Of a stretch of 16,132 nt of DNA, positions 7,793 to 15,135 are shown piece by piece. The stretch is from Archangium sp. (GTDB lineage Bacteria; Myxococcota; Myxococcia; Myxococcales; Myxococcaceae), in assembly GCA_016793585.1 (NCBI GenBank), contig JAEUJR010000724.1:1-16132 (forward strand). The letters are read 5' to 3'. A program made the translations under genes and the position numbers. Position 1 is the stretch's first letter. The number at the start of each line of letters is the position of its first letter. Under the pieces are notes generated by a model. It searched no databases, was not told the origin of the DNA, and was given only the letters and a program-made list of their open reading frames with translations.

Positions 7793-9214
7793 ATGCAACG
7801 ACTCATCGCAGCGTTCGCCGTTCTCAGTGTCTTCTTCGCTTCGGGCGCCGACGCGTTCTGCGGCTTCTACGTCTCGAGCGCGGGCGCCGACCTCTTCAAC
7901 GACGCGACGATGGTGGTGCTGATGCGCGACGGCACGCGCACGGTGTTGTCGATGCAGAACAACTACCGCGGCCCGACGGAGGACTTCGCGCTCGTCATTC
8001 CGGTGCCGGTGGTGCTCAAGAAAGACAACGTGAAGACGTTGCCGAAGTCGGTCTTCGCGCGCATCGACACGCTCGCGAGCCCACGGCTCGTCGAGTACTA
8101 CGAAGAAGGTGACTGCGGCCCGCCGCCGCCGATGGCGATGGCTGCTGGAGCAGGGCCCGGTGGTCCCTCGTTGGGCATGCGCAACCGCGGCGTCACCATC
8201 GAGGCGAAGTTCGAGGTCGGCGAGTACGAGATTCTGATTCTCTCGGCGAAGGAGGCGCTCGGGCTCGAGACGTGGCTGAAGGAGAACAAGTACAAGATTC
8301 CCGAGAGCGCCGCGCCGTTGCTGGCGCCGTACATTCAGAACAACTGGAAGTTCTTCGTCGCGAAGGTGAACGCGAAGAAGGTGACGTTCGAGAACGGGCA
8401 GGCGGTGTTGTCTCCGCTGCGGTTCCACTACGACGCCGAGAAGTTCGAGCTGCCGGTGCGACTGGGCCTGGTGAACTCGGGCGGCACGCAGGACCTCATC
8501 GTGCACGTCATCGCGAAGCAGCGGTACGAACTGGCGAATCGGCCCAACGTGCTGGTGCCGACGAACCTCGACCTCACGCCGGCCGCGCAGAACGAGTTCG
8601 GAGGCTTCTACGCCGAGCTCATGGAGCGCACCTTCGCGAAGAACCCGAACGCCGCCATCACCGAGTTCGCGTGGAAGGGCGCGATGCCGCCTCCGCAGAC
8701 GATGCAGCAGCAGGGCATCTACGGCGTGACGTGTGACCCGTGCCCGCCGCCCGCGCCCGTCGACGACCCGCTCACGCGGCTGCTCGGCGCCGACGTGATG
8801 CCGAACGTGAAGACCGACGAAGACGTGGCGAAGTTCGCGGCGGCGGCGACGCTCACGCGCCTGCACCTGCGCTACGGGAAGGACGCCGCGAAGGACGACC
8901 TCGTGCTGCGCATCACCGACCCCATCGTGGGCGGCGTGCCCGAGAAGCCGAAGCCCGAGGCGGGCAAGGACAACCGGTTTCAGGGCCGGTACATCGTGCG
9001 CAAGCCGTTCGACCCGAGCCGGTGCTGGCGGGGCATGGGTGGTGCCGCGGGCCCGGTGATGCCGCCGCCGATGGGGCTGCAGCCGCCAGTGGGGAACAAC
9101 GCGGCGAAGACGAAGCTGACGGCCGCGTTCGAGAGCTACCTGCGCAGCGACGTGCCCGAGCTGGGCCTCAAGGCACCGCCGCCGCCCAAGAAGGAAGCGA
9201 CGAAGAAGAAGTGA
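7793..9214 (+). CDS. DUF2330-domain secreted protein
   Basis: This 473-residue protein starts with a Sec signal peptide (MQRLIAAFAVLSVFF, cleavage expected after Ala-Asp-Ala21, before FCGFYV). The mature N-terminus is the hallmark of the DUF2330 family: FCGFYV followed by VVLMRDGTRTVLSMQNNYRG and a segment ending FALVIPVP. The family is common in myxobacteria and its function is not known. Other recognisable blocks are WLKENKYKIPESAAPLLAPY, WKFFVAKV and LPVRLGLVNSGGTQDLIVHV. A Cys cluster with Pro-rich flanks (CDPCPPPAPVDDP, about residues 315-327) and a basic tail (PPPPKKEATKKK) close the protein. I see no lipobox or transmembrane anchor beyond the signal, so it should be periplasmic or exported. 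The gene is followed after nine bases by an ATPase gene on the same strand, which suggests co-transcription. Confidence 0.9.
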   Translation: MQRLIAAFAVLSVFFASGADAFCGFYVSSAGADLFNDATMVVLMRDGTRTVLSMQNNYRGPTEDFALVIPVPVVLKKDNVKTLPKSVFARIDTLASPRLVEYYEEGDCGPPPPMAMAAGAGPGGPSLGMRNRGVTIEAKFEVGEYEILILSAKEALGLETWLKENKYKIPESAAPLLAPYIQNNWKFFVAKVNAKKVTFENGQAVLSPLRFHYDAEKFELPVRLGLVNSGGTQDLIVHVIAKQRYELANRPNVLVPTNLDLTPAAQNEFGGFYAELMERTFAKNPNAAITEFAWKGAMPPPQTMQQQGIYGVTCDPCPPPAPVDDPLTRLLGADVMPNVKTDEDVAKFAAAATLTRLHLRYGKDAAKDDLVLRITDPIVGGVPEKPKPEAGKDNRFQGRYIVRKPFDPSRCWRGMGGAAGPVMPPPMGLQPPVGNNAAKTKLTAAFESYLRSDVPELGLKAPPPPKKEATKKK

Positions 9215-9223
9215 GCCCTGCTC

Positions 9224-10024
9224 ATGCTGGGTGACTTCACACGCTTCGTCCGGTCCATCGAGCTGCGCCGGGAGCGCATCGAGGACCCGTCGCAGTTTCC
9301 GTTCAGCGTGCCGGCCATCAAGCACCTCGAGACGCTCGACTTCCACCCGCAGGTGACGTTCTTCGTCGGAGAGAACGGCACGGGGAAGTCGACGCTGCTC
9401 GAAGCCATCGCGGTGGCGGCCGGGTTCAACGCCGAGGGCGGCTCGAAGAACTTCGCGTTCAGCACGCGCCCCGAGGAGCACCCGCTCCGCTCGGCGCTCA
9501 CCCTGGTGAAGGGCGTGACGCGGCCGGCGACGGGCTACTTCCTGCGCGCCGAGAGCTTCTTCAACGTGGCGAGCGAGATCGACCGGCTCGACAAAGAAGG
9601 CGGGGGGCCGCCCATCATCGACAGCTACGGCGGCAAGTCACTGCACGAGCAGTCGCACGGTGAGTCGTTCATGGCGCTGGTGAATCACCGCTTCGGAGAG
9701 CACGGCCTGTACCTGCTCGACGAGCCCGAAGCGGCGCTGTCTCCGCAGCGGCAGCTGGCGTTGCTGGTGGCCATCGACCGCCTCGCGCGCCACGAAGACT
9801 GTCAGTTCATCATCGCGACGCACTCGCCCATCGTGCTCGCGTACCCGCACGCGAAGCTCTACGCGTTCTCGCAGAGCGCCATCACGCAGGTGACGTACGA
9901 AGAGACCGAGCACTACCAGCTCACGCGCGACTTCTTGATGAACCGCGAGCGGTATCTGGCGCGGCTGCTCACCGAGCCCGAGCCTGAGCCCGAAACGTCG
10001 AAGCCGAAGCGGAAGAAGCGCTGA
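9224..10024 (+). CDS. AAA/ABC-type ATPase (AAA_21-like predicted ATPase)
   Basis: This 266-residue stand-alone ATPase domain of the SMC/ABC-like class resembles the single-domain predicted ATPases of COG3910. Motifs in order are Walker A GENGTGKST (residues 49-57), a signature-like SHGES (144-148), Walker B LYLLDEPEAALSP (162-174, Glu167 as the expected catalytic acid) and the switch His in IIATHSPI (196-203). No membrane segment or extra effector domain is present, and the C-terminus is a charged tail (EPEPEPETSKPKRKKR). It begins nine bases after the DUF2330 stop with only a weak ribosome binding site, so translation may be coupled. Its substrate is unknown. It is shorter than OLD-family nucleases and lacks a TOPRIM domain, so I would not call it a defence gene. 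The stop codon abuts that of the following minus-strand gene. Confidence 0.88.
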   Translation: MLGDFTRFVRSIELRRERIEDPSQFPFSVPAIKHLETLDFHPQVTFFVGENGTGKSTLLEAIAVAAGFNAEGGSKNFAFSTRPEEHPLRSALTLVKGVTRPATGYFLRAESFFNVASEIDRLDKEGGGPPIIDSYGGKSLHEQSHGESFMALVNHRFGEHGLYLLDEPEAALSPQRQLALLVAIDRLARHEDCQFIIATHSPIVLAYPHAKLYAFSQSAITQVTYEETEHYQLTRDFLMNRERYLARLLTEPEPEPETSKPKRKKR

Positions 10025-10028
10025 TCAG
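10021..10028. repeat. CTGATCAG palindrome, copy 3 (shared stop codons)
   Basis: The TGA of the ATPase gene (10022-10024) abuts the TGA of the minus-strand DUF4405 gene (10025-10027), making TGATCA. The site extends to the 10-base palindrome GCTGATCAGC (10020-10029). Confidence 0.9.
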
Positions 10029-10513
10029 CGCGAGGCGGGGAACAACACACCGAGCACGAGCGCGCGCTTCTCGCGGTCTTCACCGACGATGGAGTCGGGC
10101 GTGCTCTCGGCCGTCGCTTCGTAGCCTGCGGTCTTCAACGCCTGCACGAGCTCGTCGACGCTGCGCTTCGTCAGCGGCGCCAGCTCCTTCAGCGACGAGC
10201 GCGACACGGCCATCGTGATGCTCCGCGACGGGTTCGGCGGCCGGTCGTTCTTCGCGGGAAACACCGCGACCACGAGCAGCACCGCGCCCACCACCGCGAG
10301 CACTCGCCCGGGCCAGCGCCCCAGGTGCGCCTTCAGCGGCGCCCAGTTCGTGCTCACGTGCAGCACCACGCCGGCGACGAACGCGAAGCCGAGCCATTCG
10401 TGCAGCTCGTGGCCCAGGGGCGTTCCCTTCTCGAAGAACATGAGCAACCCGGTCGCGGCCATCACGACGAAGACGGCTCCAGCCAGCGGTGTCGCAAAGT
10501 CTCTGAGACGCAT
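10025..10513 (-). CDS. DUF4405-like membrane protein, possible heme b protein
   Basis: This 162-residue protein starts MRLRDF at the ATG at 10513. Three hydrophobic helices are visible: residues about 8-27 (LAGAVFVVMAATGLLMFF), 40-53 (WLGFAFVAGVVLHV) and 70-85 (VLAVVGAVLLVVAVF). Histidines His35, His38 and His52 in the pattern HELHEWLG...LHVSTNW match the DUF4405 family, which is related to small cytochrome b-type membrane proteins, so heme binding is plausible but unproven. The C-terminal half is soluble with a helix-rich region (LKELAPLTKRSVDELVQAL), reminiscent of a small peptide-binding or SHOCT-like add-on. The long upstream in-frame extension to 10777 is Arg/Thr rich and overlaps the divergent lipoprotein gene, so I reject it. 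Confidence 0.8.
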   Translation of the reverse strand: MRLRDFATPLAGAVFVVMAATGLLMFFEKGTPLGHELHEWLGFAFVAGVVLHVSTNWAPLKAHLGRWPGRVLAVVGAVLLVVAVFPAKNDRPPNPSRSITMAVSRSSLKELAPLTKRSVDELVQALKTAGYEATAESTPDSIVGEDREKRALVLGVLFPASR

Positions 10514-10724
10514 GCGCGCGCAGTACCACGACGCCGACGCTGGCCGCGTGCGTTCGCTGCCAGTCCTCTTCCTGTGCGGGTTGGCCGGTTGTGCGACCAT
10601 CGATGACGGCACGCCGCCCTCAGCTCCAGCTGGCGGAGGGTGCGCGTTCTCGAAGCGCCTCACCCTCGTCTCGGCGTCGGCGCGGGTCGTGGTGGTCGAC
10701 GACTCCGGTTTCAGCCTGCAGCCG

Positions 10725-10747
10725 AACGTCGGAGCCGCGCCGACGTT
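10725..10747. repeat. Inverted repeat AACGTCGG-N7-CCGACGTT
   Basis: This is a perfect 8+8 bp inverted repeat with a 7-base spacer, lying inside the small lipoprotein gene about 15 bases before the first suspected frame change. As coding sequence it gives NVGAAPTF on both strands. It could be a protein-binding site, a hairpin that promotes indels, or chance. Confidence 0.5.
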
Positions 10748-11139
10748 TCGCCTCACAGGCCCTTCACGCAGCCACACGTCGAGCGCCTCGGGCGTCTCGC
10801 CCTTCTCGGAGCCTCACGCCTCGCTCCCCGCGTCGCGCTCGAGCTGCTCGCGAAGTACGACATCGCGCTCGCTACGCGCGCGGAGGCATTCACCGCGGGG
10901 CCCGGCCGGTCTGGCCGACTCCCTCGTCGCGATGGCCACTGGGCTCGCCCTCATGTTCGACGCACAGGCGAACCGGCCGAAGGGTGGCCGCGCCAACGAC
11001 GGACCCAGCACCGCTGCGCTGCTCATCGGCGCTGGAGCGCTCGTCGTCATGCTCCCGTTCATCGTGCTCGACCTCGAAGCGCCCTTTCTCGCGCGCGAGA
11101 GCTTCTTCGTCGCCGACGGCCGCCTGCGCACCCCCCTGA

Positions 11140-11610
<471 letters not shown>

Positions 11611-11718
11611 GACCGCCCGCATAGCGCGGGTTCGCCATCGCGTGCGTGGCCGTTCGCCGGGCCGAAGAGTCTGGTCGAGCGGACACTTTCACTTCCACTG
11701 CTCGCTCGAGGGAGAACG

Positions 11719-11958
11719 ATGGCACCGTTGTCGATGCGCACGCCTGCAGGTGGCCTTCCCGCGGTTCCCGCCGAGCGGGTGAAGGTGATGCTCAAAGCTG
11801 CCCTCGATGACGAAGCGCGGGGCAACCTGCTGGGCGCCGAGAACAACCTGCGCCTCGCGCTGGCGTTCGGCCCCGCCGACAAGCAGGTGAAAGAAGCGCT
11901 CGACCGCATCACCGCCAAACGCGAGGCGGAACGCCGCAAGGCCGCGCTCGGCCGCTGA
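11719..11958 (+). CDS. Small TPR-like helical protein
   Basis: This 79-residue protein has its ATG at 11719, five bases after GGGAGAA. After a short N-terminus (MAPLSMRTPAGGLPAVPAER) it forms two or three helices with TPR-like spacing (VKVMLKAALDDEARGNLLGA, then ENNLRLALAFGP, then KQVKEALDRITAKREAERRK). The pattern 'A-x-N-N-L-R-L-A-L-A' followed by a Pro after the helix is typical of the tail TPR repeat found at the C-terminus of many larger myxobacterial proteins; here it stands alone. Its stop lies three bases from the stop of the convergent oxidase gene. A long in-frame upstream extension to 11185 is antisense to the EVE gene and is rejected. It is probably a small adaptor; function unknown. 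Confidence 0.7.
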   Translation: MAPLSMRTPAGGLPAVPAERVKVMLKAALDDEARGNLLGAENNLRLALAFGPADKQVKEALDRITAKREAERRKAALGR

Positions 11959-11961
11959 CGC

Positions 11962-13293
11962 TCACCCCACCAACTCGAGGCGCCGCCCGAGATCCGACGT
12001 GAAGAGGTTGGCCGGGTCCCACGTGCGCTTCACCGCGAGCCAGTCGTCGAGGCGGGGGTACATGCGCCTGAACGTCGCGGCCTCGAGGTACGAGTCTTTG
12101 CCGAGGTACGTGCGCCCGCCCGCGTCGGCCACCATCGCGTCGAGGCGGTGCGTCAGCTCGACCAACCCGTCACGCACGGGGAAGTCGATGGCGAACGTGT
12201 AGCCCTTCATCGGAAACGAGAGCGGCGCCGCGTTCGACGGGCCCATGCGCTTCAAGATGTTGAGGAACGGGAGCTGCCCCGACGACACGATGGTCTCGAG
12301 CAGCGCGCGCAGCGTCTGTCGCCCGCCCTCCATCGGCACCACGAACTGGTACTGAATGAAGCCGCGTTTGCCGTAGCCGCGGTTCCACTCGTTGATGGCG
12401 TCGAGTGGGTAGAAGAACGACTCCGCATGGCTGATGTCGCCGGCGTTGCGCAGCACCGCTTGAATCACCTGGTTCACGACGCGAATGGTGAGCGGGTTGA
12501 GCGTGAGCTCGGGCAGCTCGAACGGCACCACCAGCTTCGCGCCGCCACCGACGTGCAGCGGCTCCTTTCCCTTCGGCAGCTCGGCGCGAGTGGCGTGGTC
12601 GCCGACGGTGAGCACTCCACGCCCAAGCGAGGCGCCGGTGGCCAGCGGGTCGACGTACGCGACGGAGTAGGGGAACGTGGCGTCGGCCTCTTCGAGCGCA
12701 TCGAGCATCGCCTCGAGGTTCTTCACGACGATGGCGCGCTGGCGAAACCACGTCGTCTCGACGCGGCGGAGCTTCAACGTCACGTCGGTGATGACGCCGA
12801 GCAGGCCCATGCCGCCGAAGCTCGCGAAGAAGAGGTCGGGGTTCTCGGAGCGGCTCGCGGTCACCGTCTCGCCGGCGGCATTCACCATGCGAAAGGAGTC
12901 GACGCTCTCGAGGAACGAGCCCTGCGCGTGGTGCGCCTTGCCGTGCACGTCGTTGGCGATGCAGCCGCCGAGCGTGACGAACTTCGTGCCCGGCGTGATG
13001 AAGGGCAGGAACCCGCGCGGCCCGAAGTCGCGCACGACTTGAACGAGGCTCACCCCCGACTCCGCGCGGAGCACGCCGGTCGCTTCGTCGAACGAGAGAT
13101 AGCGGTCGAGGCGCGTCATGGTGAGCACGCGGCGGTGCTCGTTGAGGGCGGCGTCTCCGTACGAGCGGCCAAGCCCGCGCGCGAGGGTGCCCTGCGGGTC
13201 GAGCAGCCCGCGCACGTCGGCCGTGCTCTCGGGCGTGAACACGTCGCATTCGACCCGCCGCTGCGCACCCCAGCCCCAGAGCGTCGTCTTCAT
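11962..13293 (-). CDS. DprE1-like FAD-binding oxidoreductase
   Basis: This 443-residue protein is a VAO-type FAD oxidase closely resembling decaprenylphosphoryl-beta-D-ribose 2'-oxidase (DprE1, 461 residues in Mycobacterium tuberculosis). The start ATG at 13293 follows TAGGAG. Matching blocks are ARGLGRSYGDAALN (about 38-51, FAD pyrophosphate loop), GGCIANDVHGKAHH (109-122, His117 at the place of DprE1 His132), FGGMGLLGVI, YPLDAINEWNRGYGKRGFIQ, KRMGPSNAAPLSFP and GKDSYLEAATFRRMYPRLDD (Lys399 at the place of DprE1 Lys418). The Cys387 of DprE1 is Ala368 here (FAIDFP). In mycobacteria DprE1 acts with the reductase DprE2 to make the arabinose donor; no DprE2-like gene or glycosyltransferase lies in the window, so the natural substrate is open, most likely a polyprenyl-phosphate sugar. 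Longer N-terminal reading to 13419 is not supported. Confidence 0.9.
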   Translation of the reverse strand: MKTTLWGWGAQRRVECDVFTPESTADVRGLLDPQGTLARGLGRSYGDAALNEHRRVLTMTRLDRYLSFDEATGVLRAESGVSLVQVVRDFGPRGFLPFITPGTKFVTLGGCIANDVHGKAHHAQGSFLESVDSFRMVNAAGETVTASRSENPDLFFASFGGMGLLGVITDVTLKLRRVETTWFRQRAIVVKNLEAMLDALEEADATFPYSVAYVDPLATGASLGRGVLTVGDHATRAELPKGKEPLHVGGGAKLVVPFELPELTLNPLTIRVVNQVIQAVLRNAGDISHAESFFYPLDAINEWNRGYGKRGFIQYQFVVPMEGGRQTLRALLETIVSSGQLPFLNILKRMGPSNAAPLSFPMKGYTFAIDFPVRDGLVELTHRLDAMVADAGGRTYLGKDSYLEAATFRRMYPRLDDWLAVKRTWDPANLFTSDLGRRLELVG

Positions 13294-13392
13294 GGCGCCA
13301 CTCCTAACGCGGGTCGAACGGTCGCGCTCCGAAGCCTCGAGTGGCGAGGGTCGGGGCAGAACGGCTTCCCTTGATGAGGATGACGCGGCCGG

Positions 13393-13408
13393 TGTCCGCC
13401 AGCGGACA
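13393..13408. promoter_or_regulatory. Candidate operator: perfect inverted repeat TGTCCGC-CA-GCGGACA
   Basis: This is a 7+2+7 base perfect inverted repeat in the 231-base gap (13294-13524) between the potassium channel gene and the DprE1-like gene, about 100 bases before the latter's start. Its size and 2-base centre fit a dimeric repressor site better than a terminator, and there is no T-tract. A second, weaker repeat (ACATG-N6-CATGT) overlaps its right end. The rest of the gap shows no gene. Regulation of the oxidase is an inference from position. Confidence 0.4.
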
Positions 13409-13524
13409 TGCCCGACCATGTGCCCGGCCTCGCGACTGCCGCAGGTTCGGCGATTCGTCGGGCCCGCGGCGTCGCTCGTGCTCAGTTGGTGCAGCTGTTC
13501 GGTCGGTCGCCAGGACCACGCCGC

Positions 13525-14451
13525 TCAAGCCGCTGGCGGCAGGCCCATCGCCTCGCGCGAAAGCGGAGACGGCGTGGTGTCGTGGAACTTCGTGAGGTCG
13601 ACGATGCGTTTGCCGTTGCGGTTGCCGCCGATGACGTCGACGAAGCGCTGCCCGTAACGAAGCTCGTTCGGCAGGTAGCTGGTACGCGAGTGAATCGTCT
13701 GGCCCAGCGTCTCATCGAGGCCGGTGAGCGTGACGATGATCTCCGAGTCCGTCGCGGCGAGCTGGTCGGGCGTCAGGCCGTAGAGCGGAGACTCCTTCGT
13801 GATGGGGTGCATCGCCATCCACGTGAGGATGAACGAGGGTGAGGTGTTGCGCGCGAGCGGCAGGTCGACCACGCGACGCACACGCTCACCCTCTCTCGTC
13901 ACCTCGGCGCGAATCACCGCCACCTTCATGCTCGCGTCGACGACGTGGTTGAGCCGCTCGTTGGCGACGCGAATGATCAACGTTGGCACACCTTCGCGGT
14001 CGCAGATGCAGGCGACCTTCGACCAGGTGGCGCGCGCCGTCGGCCGGGCGAAGCGCGCGAACGCGAGGCCGGTGACGAACGCGTTCATGAAGAGGCTCGT
14101 CAGCGCCTCGGCCGTCATCAACACCTCGGCGGCCGTGCTCTGCGGGTACATGCTGCCGTACCCGATGGTGCCGAACGTGTGAATGCTGAAGAAGAAGTGG
14201 TCTTTGAAGCTGGTCGGGTCGGCGTTGGCGATGCCGCCGACGACCCAGAAGCCGAGCCCGAAGAGCGCGTTGATCAGCAGGAAGACGAGCGTGACCAGGC
14301 CGATGACCTGCTTCCACGAGGCGGCGAGCAGCGAGTGGTAGAGGTCACGTACGCCGTAGGGGTGGCCGCCAACGACCGTGAGGCTCCGGCGGCGTTCTTC
14401 CGAGGGTGCGAAGAGCCTGACCGGCGGTGGTGGAGCGGAAGGTGACGCCAT
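13525..14451 (-). CDS. KirBac-type inward-rectifier potassium channel
   Basis: This 308-residue protein matches the bacterial inward-rectifier K+ channel family (KirBac, usually about 300-330 residues). The first transmembrane helix is about residues 46-70 (WKQVIGLVTLVFLLINALFG). The pore helix is around 82-93 and the selectivity filter TIGYG at 95-99 is followed by SMYPQS. The second transmembrane helix is about 107-132 (VLMTAEALTSLFMNAFVTGL), ending in AFARFARPTARATWS. The cytoplasmic Ig-like domain carries the Kir signatures GVPTLIIRVANERLNHVVDA, VVDLPLARNTSPSFILTWMA and MHPITKESPLYG. It would conduct K+ across the inner membrane as a tetramer. The start is the ATG at 14451 with GGAG about ten bases upstream; a longer reading to 14979 runs through the cysteine-rich lipoprotein gene in the wrong frame. 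The gap to the upstream gene is 68 bases. Confidence 0.95.
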   Translation of the reverse strand: MASPSAPPPPVRLFAPSEERRRSLTVVGGHPYGVRDLYHSLLAASWKQVIGLVTLVFLLINALFGLGFWVVGGIANADPTSFKDHFFFSIHTFGTIGYGSMYPQSTAAEVLMTAEALTSLFMNAFVTGLAFARFARPTARATWSKVACICDREGVPTLIIRVANERLNHVVDASMKVAVIRAEVTREGERVRRVVDLPLARNTSPSFILTWMAMHPITKESPLYGLTPDQLAATDSEIIVTLTGLDETLGQTIHSRTSYLPNELRYGQRFVDVIGGNRNGKRIVDLTKFHDTTPSPLSREAMGLPPAA

Positions 14452-14519
14452 GGGCGGGTTGTACTCCGCGCGCGTGCGGCTCCAAGTCTCGACCTCACCC
14501 ACCCTGCCCCGACGAGGAG

Positions 14520-15086
14520 CTACTGGCAGACCCGAATCGACCCGCTGATGGTGCGGCAGATGGAAGGCGCGCAGCAGCTGCCCAGCGAACACGACGAGCC
14601 CTGCTTGCCGCAGCAGATGGTGGTGTTCGGACTCGTCGTGGTGATGCCGCAGTTGCTGTTGGTCGTGCAGCACTGCGTCGCGCTCGTGCAGGTCTGACCC
14701 GTCATCAGGCAGGCCGCCGTTCCACCCGCCGAGCCGCCACCGACCGCCGCTCCACCGGCTGAGCCACCACCGAGCGCTGATCCGCTCCCGCCCGCAGCGT
14801 TTCCGCCCGCGATGGAGCCACCCGCCGCTCCACCTGCGGCCGCACTTCCTCCCGCCGTGCTGCCGCCACCGGCGCCGAACGACGAGCACACCTGCCCCTG
14901 ACACACCGAGCTGCCTCCGCACGCCCGGCAGAAGTCTCCCTGCCGGCCACACGCGAGGTCGGAGGTTCCCGACTGGCACAGGCCCGAGGCATCACAACAG
15001 CCGGTGCACGAGCGGGAATCGCACACCGCCATCGGGCTGCCGCACGAGGTGACGACGAACAGAAGAAGGAGCAGGAAGCAGCGCAT
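14520..15086 (-). CDS. Cysteine-rich lipoprotein with central Gly/Ser/Ala linker
   Basis: This is a 188-residue predicted lipoprotein: signal MRCFLLLLLFVVTS with lipobox Cys15 (VTSC). An in-frame ATG at 15122 would give a more basic n-region (VRRLTRMR) and is a possible alternative start. The mature protein has two cysteine-dense modules separated by a low-complexity linker of about 60 residues (GGGSTAGGS, AAGGSGSALGG). The first module has ten Cys in about 50 residues (CDSRSCTGCCDASGLC and CRACGGSSVC). The second has twelve Cys in about 60 residues (CLMTGQTCTSATQCC, ICCGKQGSSC, SCCAPSIC), a knottin- or dickkopf-like spacing. Such disulfide-rich modules on Gly linkers occur in many myxobacterial surface lipoproteins. 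Function unknown. It lies downstream of the pseudouridine synthase on the same strand (49-base gap). Confidence 0.82.
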   Translation of the reverse strand: MRCFLLLLLFVVTSCGSPMAVCDSRSCTGCCDASGLCQSGTSDLACGRQGDFCRACGGSSVCQGQVCSSFGAGGGSTAGGSAAAGGAAGGSIAGGNAAGGSGSALGGGSAGGAAVGGGSAGGTAACLMTGQTCTSATQCCTTNSNCGITTTSPNTTICCGKQGSSCSLGSCCAPSICRTISGSIRVCQ

Positions 15087-15090
15087 GCGC

Positions 15091-15104
15091 GTGAGTCGTC
15101 TCAC
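15091..15104. repeat. Small hairpin GTGAG-TCGT-CTCAC just before the lipoprotein start
   Basis: This is a perfect 5-bp stem with a 4-base loop ending four bases upstream of the ATG at 15086 (minus strand). It occupies the place of the ribosome binding site, so in mRNA it could limit initiation from that ATG. If the start at 15122 is used it is simply coding sequence. Confidence 0.35.
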
Positions 15105-15135
15105 CGCAACGCCCGGGGACATCTTTCTTCGCAGG

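Noticed and set aside
7700..9481. Minus-strand ORF of 593 codons
   Set aside because: It lies antisense to the DUF2330 gene, which has a signal peptide and family motifs; the minus translation is Arg/His-rich noise.
9224..10024. ATPase as part of an anti-phage defence system
   Set aside because: It is a lone ATPase domain without nuclease or TOPRIM partner and sits behind a DUF2330 gene; no other defence-type gene adjoins it. The EVE-domain gene is over 1 kb away on the other strand.
10510..10515. Divergent ATG codons overlapping in GCATGC as a shared start
   Set aside because: The plus-strand lipoprotein signal peptide reads best from the GTG at 10548; two genes starting on the same bases would leave no room for promoters.
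12148..13374. Plus-strand ORF of 408 codons
   Set aside because: It is antisense to the clearly recognisable DprE1-like oxidase.
13525..14979. 484-residue version of the potassium channel gene
   Set aside because: The added N-terminus is the out-of-frame reading of the cysteine-rich lipoprotein gene; the channel begins at the ATG at 14451.
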